Shown here one piece after another: positions 25,293 through 34,168 of a stretch of 41,991 bases of DNA. Positions within the stretch are counted from its first letter, which is position 1. The number at the start of each line of letters is the position of its first letter. The notes under the pieces are model-generated. The model saw nothing but the letters and a program-made list of their open reading frames with translations, had not been told where the DNA came from and ran no database searches. Made by a program: the position numbers and the translations under genes. The stretch is from NCBI RefSeq assembly GCF_002177135.1, contig NZ_MWPH01000006.1, forward strand, positions 69,955-111,945. Direction: 5' to 3'. The stretch is from Natronolimnobius baerhuensis (GTDB taxonomy: Archaea; Halobacteriota; Halobacteria; Halobacteriales; Natrialbaceae).

Positions 25293-27554
25293 ATGTCACA
25301 GTACGATCCGTCAGACACACCTGATTCACAGCACGTTCACGAAGAACAGAAGCGGACCGGAAAGCCGACCGACCGCGATTGCCCGTGCTGTCGAGTCTGT
25401 GGACTAAGCGCTGATCGGACCGACGAATCGACGGAGCGACGCGAGCACCGGACGGAAGAACACGGCGAACACGAATCGTCTGAGCACGAAGAACACAGTC
25501 GTGATCACGATCACGACGATGAAGCGCACGTCGACCACGCCGATCACGAGGAGTTGTTCAAGCGGCGATTTTTCGTCTGTCTCGCCCTCTCGGTCCCGGT
25601 GCTGTACTACAGCGAGATGCTCCAAGAGTGGTTTGGCTACACAGCAATAACGTTCCCTGGAAGCGAGTTCGTTGCGCCGATTCTCGGGGCTTTCGTCTTT
25701 GTCTACGGTGGCGTACCGTTCCTGCGGATGGGTGCTGTCGAAGCTCGCAACCGCGAGCCGGGGATGATGCTGTTAATCTCGCTGGCGATCACCGTCGCGT
25801 TCGGCTACAGTATCGCAGCGGTCGCGTTGGACATCGGGGAACCGCTATTCTGGGAACTCGTCACGCTGATCGTCATCTTCCTACTCGGCCACTGGATCGA
25901 GATGCGAAGCGTTCGGCGCGCTTCGGGAGCGCTCGACGAACTCGCCGAGTTGATGCCGGATACGACCGAGCGTATCACCGACGACGGCGAGACTGAAGAG
26001 GTCCGCGTCGACGACCTCGAGGAAGACGACCTCGTGCTTGTTCGGCCGGGAGCGAACGTGCCCGCCGACGGCGTCGTCGAAGATGGCGAATCGAACATCA
26101 ACGAGTCGATGATCACCGGTGAATCCCGGCCGGTCAAGAAGGAACCAGGTAACGAGGTGATCGGTGGGACGACCAACCGTGATGGTAGCCTCCGGGTTCG
26201 CGTTACTGCGACAGGCGACGAGACGACGCTCTCCGGAATCATGCGATTGGTCGAGGAGGCACAACAGAGCCGCTCCCGGACGCAGATGCTCGCCGACCGC
26301 GCGGCGGGATGGCTGTTCTATGCCGCACTCGCGGTCGCAGCGGTCACGGCTATCGCGTGGACCGTCGCTGTCGGGTTCGGACTGACGGTCGTTGAGCGTG
26401 TCGTCACCGTGTTGGTGATCGCGTGTCCCCACGCGTTGGGGCTCGCTGTCCCACTGGTCGTCGCGATCAATACAACGATGGCGGCGCAAAACGGGATGCT
26501 CATTCGGGACCGAATTGCCATGGAGGAGGCGCGAAATCTCGATACGATCGTCTTCGACAAGACGGGAACCCTCACCAAAGGCGAGCAGGGAGTCGTCGAC
26601 GTCACGACGACCGACAACTGGGACGAGGACGAACTGCTAGCGGTGATGGCTGCTGCCGAAGGCGACTCCGAACACATGATCGCAGCGGCAATCCGGGACG
26701 AAGCCGACGGGCGGGGCCTCTCCGTGCCGAGCGTCCGCGAGTTCGAAGCCCTCAAGGGGCGGGGCGTCCGCGCGACGCTCGAAGCGGAAACTGCTGTCAC
26801 TCCGGGTGCCGATGTGGACACAGACCGCGTAGCGGGCGGTGAAACAGTGTACGTCGGCGGGCCAAACCTGCTGCGGTATCTCGATGTTGAACTGGGCCGT
26901 GACCTCGAGATGTTCGCCGGCGAGGCCGGCGAGCGCGGTCAGGGCGTCGTCTACCTGATTCGGGACGGCGAAGCGGTGGGTGCGGTCGCGCTCGCGGACG
27001 TGATCCGAGAGGAGAGCTACGAGGCAATCGACGCGCTTCACGAGATGGGTGTCGAAGTCGCAATGTTAACCGGCGACACGGAGGATGTCGCTCGCGCCGT
27101 CTCCGACGAACTCGAGATCGACACGTACTTCGCCGAAGTCCTTCCGGAGGATAAAGACAAGAAGATCATCGAACTCCAGGAACAGAGCAAACTCGTATCG
27201 ATGGTGGGCGACGGCGTGAACGATGCGCCCGCACTGACGCGGTCCGACGTCGGCATCGCCATCGGGTCGGGAACTGATGTTGCCGTCGAGTCCGCCGATG
27301 TCGTCCTCGTCGAGAACGATCCACGCGACGTCGCTCACCTCGTCCGATTGAGCCGGAAGAGCTACCGGAAGATGAAAGAAAACCTCGTGTGGGCGGCTGG
27401 CTATAACGTCTTCGCCTTACCGCTCGCAGCCGGCGTCCTCGCACCGATTGGCGTTCTCCTCTCCCCAGCGGTCGGTGCAGTCCTGATGTCGGTCAGTACG
27501 GTCATCGTGGCGGTCAACGCACAGTTCCTGCGCCGTGCGGATATCTCCAGTTGA
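25293..27554 (+). CDS. copB: Copper/silver-exporting P1B-type ATPase, CopB-like
   Basis: The 753-residue pump exports Cu (or Ag) across the membrane at the cost of ATP. A cytoplasmic tail with CPCCRVC (Cys 30, 32, 33, 36) and a long His/Asp/Glu-rich stretch (about 48-82) precedes eight expected helices. Key motifs: TGES (275-278), C378-P-H, the intramembrane metal motif of the P1B-3/CopB group rather than CPC of CopA, the phosphorylation site DKTGT (D422), and GDGVNDAP near 639. The nucleotide-domain HP motif reads SEHM, lacking Pro. I chose the ATG at 25293; the open frame begins at 25248. Downstream genes encode likely metal-handling partners. A second N-terminal copy of this gene is at 36944. 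Confidence 0.93.
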   Translation: MSQYDPSDTPDSQHVHEEQKRTGKPTDRDCPCCRVCGLSADRTDESTERREHRTEEHGEHESSEHEEHSRDHDHDDEAHVDHADHEELFKRRFFVCLALSVPVLYYSEMLQEWFGYTAITFPGSEFVAPILGAFVFVYGGVPFLRMGAVEARNREPGMMLLISLAITVAFGYSIAAVALDIGEPLFWELVTLIVIFLLGHWIEMRSVRRASGALDELAELMPDTTERITDDGETEEVRVDDLEEDDLVLVRPGANVPADGVVEDGESNINESMITGESRPVKKEPGNEVIGGTTNRDGSLRVRVTATGDETTLSGIMRLVEEAQQSRSRTQMLADRAAGWLFYAALAVAAVTAIAWTVAVGFGLTVVERVVTVLVIACPHALGLAVPLVVAINTTMAAQNGMLIRDRIAMEEARNLDTIVFDKTGTLTKGEQGVVDVTTTDNWDEDELLAVMAAAEGDSEHMIAAAIRDEADGRGLSVPSVREFEALKGRGVRATLEAETAVTPGADVDTDRVAGGETVYVGGPNLLRYLDVELGRDLEMFAGEAGERGQGVVYLIRDGEAVGAVALADVIREESYEAIDALHEMGVEVAMLTGDTEDVARAVSDELEIDTYFAEVLPEDKDKKIIELQEQSKLVSMVGDGVNDAPALTRSDVGIAIGSGTDVAVESADVVLVENDPRDVAHLVRLSRKSYRKMKENLVWAAGYNVFALPLAAGVLAPIGVLLSPAVGAVLMSVSTVIVAVNAQFLRRADISS

Positions 27555-27723
27555 AGCTCTTTGTGGCACTCGAACGAGCCGAAACGCGATAGTGCTCGTC
27601 TTTGTCGTCAATGAACGGTTGTTCACACGAGAGACGACGAGAAGGCAGCAAAAACGCTCTTGGACGATTTCGCTGATGAGTTCATGCCCACGTATTCAAG
27701 GACAACGCTGTCGTATTCAGACT

Positions 27724-28077
27724 ATGACAACCGATGACTCCCTCGTCCGAACGCTGTTGATTGTTATCGTCGCGATTCTGCTCTTCCCCCTTCTTGCGAT
27801 GGCGCTGATGATGCCGTTGATGGGGATATGGGGAGGCGGACATATGTGGAACGGGATGTGGAATGGTAGCGACAGCGGATGGATGTGGCTCCTCATGGGA
27901 ATCATCCCGTTGATCGTTCTCTTCGGAATCGGCTCTCTCCTGTATAGCGCGGTTCGACAGTCGAACGAAAATCAATCTGATCCCGCCATTCAAGAACTTC
28001 GGTCGGCATACGCCCGAGGCGAACTCACCGAGGAAGAGTTCGAGAAGCGCCGCGAACGGCTGGAACGAGATCGATAG
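27724..28077 (+). CDS. SHOCT-domain membrane protein
   Basis: This 117-residue protein has two predicted helices (LIVIVAILLFPLLAMALMM and LLMGIIPLIVLFGIGSLLY) separated by a Gly/Trp/Met-rich loop with GGGHMWNGMWNG. A C-terminal SHOCT motif follows (IQELRSAYARGELTEEEFEKR), a short helical segment found at the ends of many small proteins. The Met/His loop facing outward could bind Cu or Ag, matching the ATPase gene 169 bp upstream; that role is inferred. The ATG at 27724 was chosen because the longer open frame has an unrelated leader. Confidence 0.85.
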   Translation: MTTDDSLVRTLLIVIVAILLFPLLAMALMMPLMGIWGGGHMWNGMWNGSDSGWMWLLMGIIPLIVLFGIGSLLYSAVRQSNENQSDPAIQELRSAYARGELTEEEFEKRRERLERDR

Positions 28078-28079
28078 TC

Positions 28080-28357
28080 GACTTGTGTAGTACGAACCGG
28101 ACCTCACTGCGACGTGTGAGGTCGTCGATGCACTCGAGGACGGCGAGTATCGGCTGAAGACTCAAATCGAAAACGATCTCAGTTCCAGAGTCGATTTCGA
28201 TACCGTTGCTTCCCGCATCGGTGTCGGTACCGTCGTCACCATTTTCCGCTGCTGTCTCATCGTCGTCGTCACCGAGACAGCCTGCGACTACCGCGGTTGC
28301 GAGGGATGCGCCCGTGACTTTCAGCACCGTTCGACGAGTGGCGGGTGTATTCGACAT
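28080..28357 (-). pseudogene. N-terminal fragment of a Tat lipoprotein, probably cupredoxin (halocyanin)-like
   Basis: On the minus strand the sequence starts MSNTPATRRTVLKVTG, a Tat signal, with lipobox VAGC and an Asp/Glu-rich linker ending in IEIDSGTEIVFD. That is how haloarchaeal halocyanins enter their copper-binding beta-sandwich, but the expected cupredoxin strands and the Cys/His/Met copper ligands are absent. The frame instead continues into unrelated residues and runs into the end of the SHOCT gene. The truncation point is near 28175. On the plus strand 28100-28190 reads DLTATCEVVDALEDGEYRL, which could be a fragment of another gene joined at the break. Halocyanin identity is likely but not certain. 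Confidence 0.5.
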
Positions 28358-28508
28358 CATCACCGGCAGCTACGGTGCTCCATGAATTACCGATTTGGAC
28401 GCGAATTCACCGAGGAGAACGTTCGAGAGTATTTTTCGAGCCCCCTAATCGTTTTTTCTTGAGAGAGCGTTCACGCGTGCCGATCTCAACACCCTCGACG
28501 TGTACAGT

Positions 28509-29087
28509 CTACAGTTGGTTCTCGATGTCCTCTGCGGGATAGATTCGGTATGTCCGACCCTGAGGTTCTCGATACAGCAATCCTCGCTTTTCTAGGTCGG
28601 TGACCGTTTGGCTGACCTTGCTTTTCGAAAAATTTGATCGGTCCCTAAGCTCGATCTGCGTGAGGCCCGGGGATGTGAGAACTGGCTCGAGAATGCGTTT
28701 CTCGTCATCCGGAAGGAGGTCCAAGATCTGGCGTTTTGCTTCACTTTCGGTACGTTGTGCTGTCTGGTCTCTCGAGAGGTTTTCCGGATCTTCTACACCA
28801 GTTGTGTCGTCGCTCGGCTCACCCGGTGTTAGTTTATCCGACGGAGAGATAATCCGATCACGAACGCCAACGTACACACCGACGGTTACACTTGCGATAA
28901 ATACAGTTCCAAGCAGATACCAGACTGGGTGGGTCCCGTGCATCGCCGCCATCGACGACCCCATGTGATCTTCCATCCCCTCGAGGGCGACCCACTGCTG
29001 ATACGCCTCCCAGGTGGCACCCCCTCCGATGAGGAGTATCATCACAATCAAGAGTCCAACAGCGGTATCTGCGTGCTTCGGTTTCAC
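28509..29087 (-). CDS. Membrane-anchored winged-helix (MarR-like) regulator with Met/His-rich outer loop
   Basis: The 192-residue protein starts with GTG. Two helices at the N-terminus (about 10-26 and 57-75) flank a short extracellular loop containing MEDHMGSSMAAMHGTH, rich in Met and His. After a charged linker, the C-terminal half (about 118-192) is a winged helix: LTQIELRDRSNFSKSKVSQT as the helix-turn-helix and LEKRGLLYREPQGRTYRIYP as the wing. Such membrane-tethered HTH proteins are common in haloarchaea with unknown signals. Here the loop composition and the CopB neighbour suggest a metal sensor that acts on DNA from the membrane; this is an inference. Confidence 0.8.
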   Translation of the reverse strand: MKPKHADTAVGLLIVMILLIGGGATWEAYQQWVALEGMEDHMGSSMAAMHGTHPVWYLLGTVFIASVTVGVYVGVRDRIISPSDKLTPGEPSDDTTGVEDPENLSRDQTAQRTESEAKRQILDLLPDDEKRILEPVLTSPGLTQIELRDRSNFSKSKVSQTVTDLEKRGLLYREPQGRTYRIYPAEDIENQL

Positions 29088-29423
29088 GGTCGGTAGGGTA
29101 CACTTATGGGTGATCTGTTCTACGCGTTACGGTCATGCCCACTGGTTGGGAGTTCCGATGGGATTCAGAAGTGGATGGCAGACAACCTGGCCGGGTACAA
29201 TTGGGTCTCAAGAGTGATTCTTTTTCAAACGATCCGAGGATAATCGGCACCTCGTGCTATAGCGAGCCAATGCCGATAGCGGTCGAATATTCCTGCAAGA
29301 AACGCTATCGCTTGGAAGGAACGATTAAAGGAGCTTAGAAACGCCATCGAACGATCTCTCGACTGGGTTCACACCCATACTAATAATTCACGTCTGCTCG
29401 TCCTCCCACTCGAGGTGGATCAC
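29088..29423. other. Intergenic region between the membrane regulator and the Met/His-rich protein gene
   Basis: No believable reading frame or RNA gene was seen in these 336 bp. It must carry the divergent promoters of the two flanking genes. A GAGGTG ribosome-binding-like stretch at 29412-29417 precedes the ATG at 29424. Confidence 0.45.
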
Positions 29424-29684
29424 ATGACATCCAGAACAATTCGCCTGGTAGTAGCGTTTACAGTCGTCGTCGCGCTCGTCGGTGCAGTCGGACTCGTGAG
29501 TGGCGAGATGCATTCAGACGGCACTGATGGCGACTCAGAGAGCACCCACATGGCTCAAATGGCCGGCCACATGAACGGTGACATGGCTGATCACATGGAT
29601 GGGAACGCCATGGAGATGATGCAAGACAACATGGGTGACCACGACCACGCCGACCATCACGACGGTGAGGACGGGCACTGCTGA
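29424..29684 (+). CDS. Small secreted Met/His-rich protein, probable metal binder
   Basis: The 86-residue product has a hydrophobic N-terminal segment (LVVAFTVVVALVGAVGLVSG) acting as a signal peptide or anchor. Almost all of the remainder is Met, His, Asp and Gly: repeated M-x2-H/M-x3-M patterns (MAQMAGHMNGDMADHM) and a His-rich end with DHADHHDGEDGHC. Such sequences bind Cu(I)/Ag(I) through Met and Cu(II) through His, as in CopC-, PcoE- and SilE-type proteins. It would soak up metal outside the membrane near the CopB pump. The ATG at 29424 follows GAGGTG at good spacing; a GTG at 29415 is also open. Confidence 0.75.
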   Translation: MTSRTIRLVVAFTVVVALVGAVGLVSGEMHSDGTDGDSESTHMAQMAGHMNGDMADHMDGNAMEMMQDNMGDHDHADHHDGEDGHC

Positions 29685-29749
29685 CATCGCGGTCCCGTCC
29701 CTATTTTTGCGTGGGGAGTTGAAGAGCGAAGATTGTAGCACGGATTCGA

Positions 29750-29950
29750 ATGGGTGAACCAGACGATCTACCGGGTTCCGAGCCGGGTCAAGTAGTCGAA
29801 CGGGACGAAACCTACGAACACGACGACTTCGGTCTCGTCGAAGTGACTGGGATCTGGCGGGGGATTCCCCAAGTCGATTCAGCACGCCACACCGATCAAA
29901 AGGACGGTATCATCGTTCGGTACTCGACGAAAGAGGACGACACTGGCTGA
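29750..29950 (+). CDS. Small hypothetical protein
   Basis: The 66-residue acidic product starts MGEPDDLPGSEPGQVVERD and contains DDFGLVEVTGIWRGIPQVD and IIVRYSTKEDD. Composition and codon use match haloarchaeal genes, and the acidic soluble character makes it a likely real gene. I do not recognise a family. It follows the Met/His-rich gene by 65 bp on the same strand, so cotranscription is possible. Confidence 0.55.
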   Translation: MGEPDDLPGSEPGQVVERDETYEHDDFGLVEVTGIWRGIPQVDSARHTDQKDGIIVRYSTKEDDTG

Positions 29951-30097
29951 TTTCCAGGCCCTATTTAAGACACAATAGACACAAGATCATCGATAGATCA
30001 GACTCAACTACAGACGCTAATTGGATGCACTAATTAAATCAGTCTAACATCCCTCTGGCCTCTATCCGCCATTCGAATTTCCGACCGGCAGCTGAAA

Positions 30098-30151
30098 CGT
30101 TACGTGAAACAGGCGCAAAGCCTCGCCCCTTTAGGCGCGGGAGGATGTCAA
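30098..30151 (+). repeat. Solo IS200/IS605 scar: left end fused to right end (54 bp)
   Basis: The first 31 bases equal the left end of the tnpA/tnpB element at 33551-33581. From 30121 onward the sequence equals that element's right end (35466-35494) apart from a base or two, ending GGAGGATGTCAA. The interior is gone, leaving one hairpin (CGCCCCTTTAGGCGCG) shared by both ends. Confidence 0.75.
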
Positions 30152-30231
30152 CCATTACCCACCGCCCCACCCACCTCCACGTTCCGGGCTTCTCACGGCC
30201 AGGAGCCGCTTCGTTGCCGGGCTTTCGCTGA
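30152..30231 (+). repeat. Dispersed repeat, copy A
   Basis: Starts right after the IS scar. The stretch from CCATTACCCACC through CCCACCTCCACGTT to TTGCCGGGCTTT aligns with 41043-41113 over about 65-70 bp at roughly 70% identity. No coding sense was found. The nature of the element is unknown. Confidence 0.5.
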
Positions 30232-30241
30232 TCCCAGACTG

Positions 30242-31330
30242 TCAATTTGCTTCGCCGTGAAGCAGTCGCGGTAACTCCATTTGTACGAATAGCGTCGCAA
30301 CTACCATCAAAAGCGGCCCAAGAAAGATACCGTACCAGCCGAAAGCGACCGGCCCGAGGATGTACGCAAAGAGGACGAGTCCCGTCGGGAACATTCGGCC
30401 TGAGAGCGATGGCCGAACATAGGTTCGAATGATATTGTCGAAAAAGACACCCATGACGATGTAAAACGTGATGGGAAACCACAATGTCGTTAGGTCGGTC
30501 TGAATGGCCATCACTGCTAGGTAAACGACGATCGCTGCGTACACGATGGATCGACCAATGAGTGGGATAACCGAAGCGAGACCAGTCACAATAGCTAGCA
30601 ACAGCACCTGTGGAATCGCAAGTCCGGGTGGTGCAATCACATTGAGAAGCGTGTAGATGATTCCAGTGAGTACCATAATCGCGAGAATTGTCAAAGTATA
30701 TCCGAAAAACACAGAACGTAACCCCTTGTCAACCGCTTGAGCGAACTCGTCGACACGGGTTCCCTCACCAACAATTTCGAATCGAAACCACCTAGAGAGT
30801 CGCCTCTCATCACGAAGCAGAAAGAACGCAAAAAGAAGCGTGATAAACAGATTGTATGCTGCTGTGACAAACGCACCCAATACGCCACTTCCCCACTCGA
30901 GTACCGATCCAACAGTTGGATCGGTGGCGAAGTCTTCCACAAAGAGGTAGATCTCCTCCTCAGTCGTGGGTACCGTTTCCGGGAGGCCGTCAGGGAACAA
31001 CGTTTCGACGATCCGTTCGAAATCAGTTGCCTCGAGGGTTCCAAGTTGTACAATAGCAATTGAAGCAAGGACGATGAGGATACCCACGAAGGGGAGGATA
31101 ACGAGTCCAAGAGTGATGACCGCAGCCGTACTTTCTGAAAGCCCACGCTGTCGGAGCTGTCGGGCCACTGGCCGGGCCACATAATAGAGAAATACTCCGA
31201 ACACGGCCCATCCGAGATACCCCCGAAGTGTGTATACTAAGATGGTTGTAAGGACAAGCCCAAAAACCCACCAACTAAGTTTTGACCGAAATCGTTTGTC
31301 AATAAAACCATCGTCTGAATCCATGGACAT
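30242..31330 (-). CDS. AI-2E/UPF0118-family membrane protein (1)
   Basis: The 362-residue membrane protein from the ATG at 31328-31330 has the hallmarks of the AI-2E family: two early helices, a large soluble loop (about 95-150, with LFPDGLPETVPTTEEE), FAFFLLRDERRL, then RSVFFGYTLTILAIMVLTGI. The C-terminal helices carry the family's IPLIGRSIVYAA and DNIIRTYVRPSLSG motifs. Family members export small molecules or exchange Na+/H+; the substrate here is unknown. Another family member lies 400 bp downstream of its start on the same strand, but the two are only distantly alike. Confidence 0.9.
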   Translation of the reverse strand: MSMDSDDGFIDKRFRSKLSWWVFGLVLTTILVYTLRGYLGWAVFGVFLYYVARPVARQLRQRGLSESTAAVITLGLVILPFVGILIVLASIAIVQLGTLEATDFERIVETLFPDGLPETVPTTEEEIYLFVEDFATDPTVGSVLEWGSGVLGAFVTAAYNLFITLLFAFFLLRDERRLSRWFRFEIVGEGTRVDEFAQAVDKGLRSVFFGYTLTILAIMVLTGIIYTLLNVIAPPGLAIPQVLLLAIVTGLASVIPLIGRSIVYAAIVVYLAVMAIQTDLTTLWFPITFYIVMGVFFDNIIRTYVRPSLSGRMFPTGLVLFAYILGPVAFGWYGIFLGPLLMVVATLFVQMELPRLLHGEAN

Positions 31331-31473
31331 GGAACGAACACCTCTTGAGAACAAGCCTCTTGGGGTAAAGAATCTTCATTCTCGAGTTCGATTGGGGAGG
31401 CGCCGATACAATCATGAACTTGAGCAGTTGCACCCGAGAAACGTTCGATGATTCGGGCACCCGACACAATGAT

Positions 31474-31632
31474 ATGTATAGCACGATCAAAACATGGCTC
31501 GAGGACCTCGTCTGTGAGGTCGACGATGCGGTCTCGAGCGACCAGTTCAGAGAGTGGCTCGACGTCCAGAGTGAGTTTCACAGCAAGTGTGGCAAGAATT
31601 GTGAATCAAACGGGCCGATTCCAGGCTTCTGA
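31474..31632 (+). pseudogene. N-terminal remnant of an ArdC-like ssDNA-binding protein
   Basis: The frame reads MYSTIKTWLEDLVCEVDDAV then SSDQFREWLDVQSEFHS. This resembles the start of haloarchaeal proteins with the ArdC-like N-terminal ssDNA-binding domain, which normally continue FHSYSxxNxLLI. Here the sequence decays into KCGKNCESNG and stops; traces (DRSHQIRYLWV) appear in another frame until about 31680. Such genes travel on plasmids and viruses. It is antisense to, and between, the two AI-2E-type genes. The rest of 31331-31727 shows nothing else. Confidence 0.45.
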
Positions 31633-31727
31633 TCGAAGTCACCAAATTCGATACCTGTGGGTGCGCTCGAGGTGTTCTTCAGTGACTACGACACAATACC
31701 TCCGCGGATATGCACTCGAGGAGTCGT

Positions 31728-32801
31728 TCAAGGCGATGGAGTCCGCTCAGTCCGTTCGGCGGGATCGTACGCCTCGCTGAAGACTTCGACGACGGCCTTG
31801 AACGTCGCCAGGAGGACCGGCCCGAGCAGCAATCCTAACATTCCGAAGAGGTAGAGGCCGCCGATGACGCCGATCAGGACGGTCCCCGGGTGGACGCCGG
31901 ACTCAAGGTCTACCAGCACGGCGCGCAGGTAATTGTCTACTACGGAAAGGACCGTAAAGCCATAGACCAGCAGCAAGCTCGCACCGACCGAATCACCCAT
32001 GACGAAAAGATAGCCCACAATGGGTCCCCAGACCAGCCAGACGCCGATGGCGGGGAGAAACGAGACGATAATCATTACGACCGTCCAGAACGCGACGTTC
32101 GGAACGCCGAGGACGTAGAGGCCGATTCCACCGAGTACGCCTTCCGCAATCGCAACGAGGACGTGACTCCGCAGCACCGCCCACGTAACAGCGTCGACCT
32201 CATCGATCAGCTCCCGGCGAACCTCGTCGTCAATCGGTGCAACCGATCCAATCCAGGCGACCAGCCGTCGGCCATCAACGAGGAAGTAGTAGAGCAAGAA
32301 CACTAGCACCAACAGCCCGAGTCCGACCTGAAAGCTCGTGTCCAGCAACCGGAGCAGTTCCTGGAGGGCGAACTCGAGACCACGATTGAGAAAACCCTCA
32401 AGTTCAGAGGAGAGGGCCGCCTCGAGACCATTCAGAACCGTCTCGTCGAACCCCAGTTCGCGAGCGGTCGTTCGAGCGGTTTCGACGAGGTCCACATCGC
32501 CGAGGTCGTTGACGAACGAGAGGACGGTCTGTAACAGCAAAACCGTGAAAATGAGTAACGGAATGACCGTGGCCAGAATGCCGAACACGGTCACAACGCC
32601 CGCCGACACGCGCGGCGAAATCGTGATGGCGGTTCCACGGACGCGTACCGTCCTTCCCTCGAGTCGGTCGTGAAGCGGGAAGAGCACGAACGCCAGCAGG
32701 ACGGCCGCCATGATGTACTGCAGCAAGGGGAGGGCAAGCAAGACGCTGATCGCCCCGAGGAGAGCCACCAGTAACAGGAGAAAGCCGATGCGGAGATCCA
32801 T
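31728..32801 (-). CDS. AI-2E/UPF0118-family membrane protein (2)
   Basis: This 357-residue protein again shows AI-2E architecture: MDLRIGFLLLLVALLGAISV, the soluble segment ARTTARELGFDETVLNGLEA, LLYYFLVDGRR, and late helices with VSFLPAIGVWLVWGP and the conserved NYLRAVLVDLESGVHP. Transport function is expected but the substrate is unknown. It is followed on the minus strand by the other AI-2E-type gene (30242-31330) and preceded by the YdjM-type gene at a 46-bp gap, so these may form a membrane-protein operon. Confidence 0.9.
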   Translation of the reverse strand: MDLRIGFLLLLVALLGAISVLLALPLLQYIMAAVLLAFVLFPLHDRLEGRTVRVRGTAITISPRVSAGVVTVFGILATVIPLLIFTVLLLQTVLSFVNDLGDVDLVETARTTARELGFDETVLNGLEAALSSELEGFLNRGLEFALQELLRLLDTSFQVGLGLLVLVFLLYYFLVDGRRLVAWIGSVAPIDDEVRRELIDEVDAVTWAVLRSHVLVAIAEGVLGGIGLYVLGVPNVAFWTVVMIIVSFLPAIGVWLVWGPIVGYLFVMGDSVGASLLLVYGFTVLSVVDNYLRAVLVDLESGVHPGTVLIGVIGGLYLFGMLGLLLGPVLLATFKAVVEVFSEAYDPAERTERTPSP

Positions 32802-32847
32802 ATCTGAACATTCAAAGATCCCTACTTAACGTTTCAGTATCAGTCCG

Positions 32848-33471
32848 TCAGGCACGATCAGGTCCGAAATCCTCGAGGTAGCGCTCGGGAACGTACGGCA
32901 ACACCCCTGCCGGAAGCACGCGGACGACGACGGCGGCGAGATCCGCGAGAGCGCGCCTGAGTGCAGCATAAACGATTGCAACGGCGAGGGCACCGATCAC
33001 GACCCACTGGAACGCCCCCTCGAGCGTCCACAGCAGGGGGACCGACAGTGCGACCGACAACAACAGGTCGCCGGGTGAGCCATCGTATCGAACCAAGCGA
33101 CGAGGTGCGATCCAGGTCCCGCGATAGTGATCGTACACCGCCTTCTCGGAGCGCCCCTCCCAGGGACGCAACTCGAGGCCGCTGCCGAAGACGTCGGTCA
33201 CGCAGTGGACGGCAGCGCCGAGCAGGAAGACGGCGACGCCGACGGTCGCCGTCGTGGGAATCAGCGCCGCGACGACGACCGCGACGGTGGCGACGGCGCT
33301 GTAAAACACGGGAAAGTGGAGGGTCTTGCGGTGGCCGGCGTACAGATCCAGATCCGGGAAGACGCCACCGAGTAACCCCGCAACGAGTGCGATGGACGCG
33401 AACTCCGGCGCCGTAGCTACCAGCGGTAACACGAGCGCCATCCCCGCGAGGGCGTGGGTCGGGAGCATCAT
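32848..33471 (-). CDS. YdjM/DUF457-type membrane-bound metal-dependent hydrolase
   Basis: The 207-residue membrane protein has the YdjM-family histidine/aspartate motifs in order: LPTHALAGM at the start, FPDLDLYAGHRKTLHFP, and AVHCVTDVFGSG. Four or five helices surround them. Family members include the E. coli LexA-regulated YdjM; the reaction is not established. The start is one of two adjacent ATGs (33469-33471 or 33466-33468). It lies 79 bp from the left end of the IS605 element, which sits on the opposite strand. Confidence 0.85.
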   Translation of the reverse strand: MMLPTHALAGMALVLPLVATAPEFASIALVAGLLGGVFPDLDLYAGHRKTLHFPVFYSAVATVAVVVAALIPTTATVGVAVFLLGAAVHCVTDVFGSGLELRPWEGRSEKAVYDHYRGTWIAPRRLVRYDGSPGDLLLSVALSVPLLWTLEGAFQWVVIGALAVAIVYAALRRALADLAAVVVRVLPAGVLPYVPERYLEDFGPDRA

Positions 33472-33593
33472 TGTGACCTTATAGAAGGGACAGAACTTCT
33501 TGAACGTATCGGGGATTGACGAACGACGAGTGCTAACGGTTGCGTCGCCCCGTTACGTGAAACAGGCGCAAAGCCTCGCCCTTCAGGGGCATG

Positions 33594-33637
33594 GCGAGAG
33601 CGAAGCTCTCGCTGCAACCGAAAAGCTCCGCTTTTCG
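33594..33637. repeat. Pair of short hairpins near the IS605 left end
   Basis: Hairpin 1: GCGAGAGC-GAA-GCTCTCGC (33594-33612 region). Hairpin 2: CGAAAAGC-TCC-GCTTTTCG (33619-33637). Each is a perfect 8-bp stem with a 3-base loop, separated by six bases. The solo left end at 30098 lacks them, so they look inserted. A similarly built pair is at 34082-34130. Confidence 0.7.
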
Positions 33638-33742
33638 AGGACGGGGATACGCGCCGTAATTCTCGTCAATCTTCCGCCGTCGAACGCACTGCTGGGGTTC
33701 TGTCGGTACGTTTAAGTAAAATCCCGACCATAGTATGCATAG

Positions 33743-34168
33743 ATGGTGAAGAGCACTCGTCACGCGAAATACGAACTCTACTACCACATAGTATTCATCC
33801 CGAAGTACCGGGAGCCGCGTCTGACGGGCGCAACCAAAGAACGTCTCAAAACCATCTTCGTGGAGATATGCGACGACAAAGACCTTGAACTTGTAGAGGC
33901 CGAAATCATGCCTGACCACGTTCACCTGTTCGTGGGAAGCCCGCCGCGCAACGAACCGTCGTTGCTCGTCAATTGGCTCAAAGGCATCTCCGCGCGGTAC
34001 TACAATCAGCGATACGACGACCGTATCAAATGGACACGCTCGTACTACGTCGGAACGGCGGGTAGTGTCTCGAAGGACGTTCACAAGAGCAACGCTCTTG
34101 TGGGCCAATCAGAAGCCGATGGCTTCTGATAACGCCGTAGAACAGTATATCCGCGAGCAACACAACGC

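Noticed and set aside
30039-30482. 147-codon minus frame over the IS scar
   Set aside because: It reads through the IS ends and overlaps the AI-2E gene; no family pattern.
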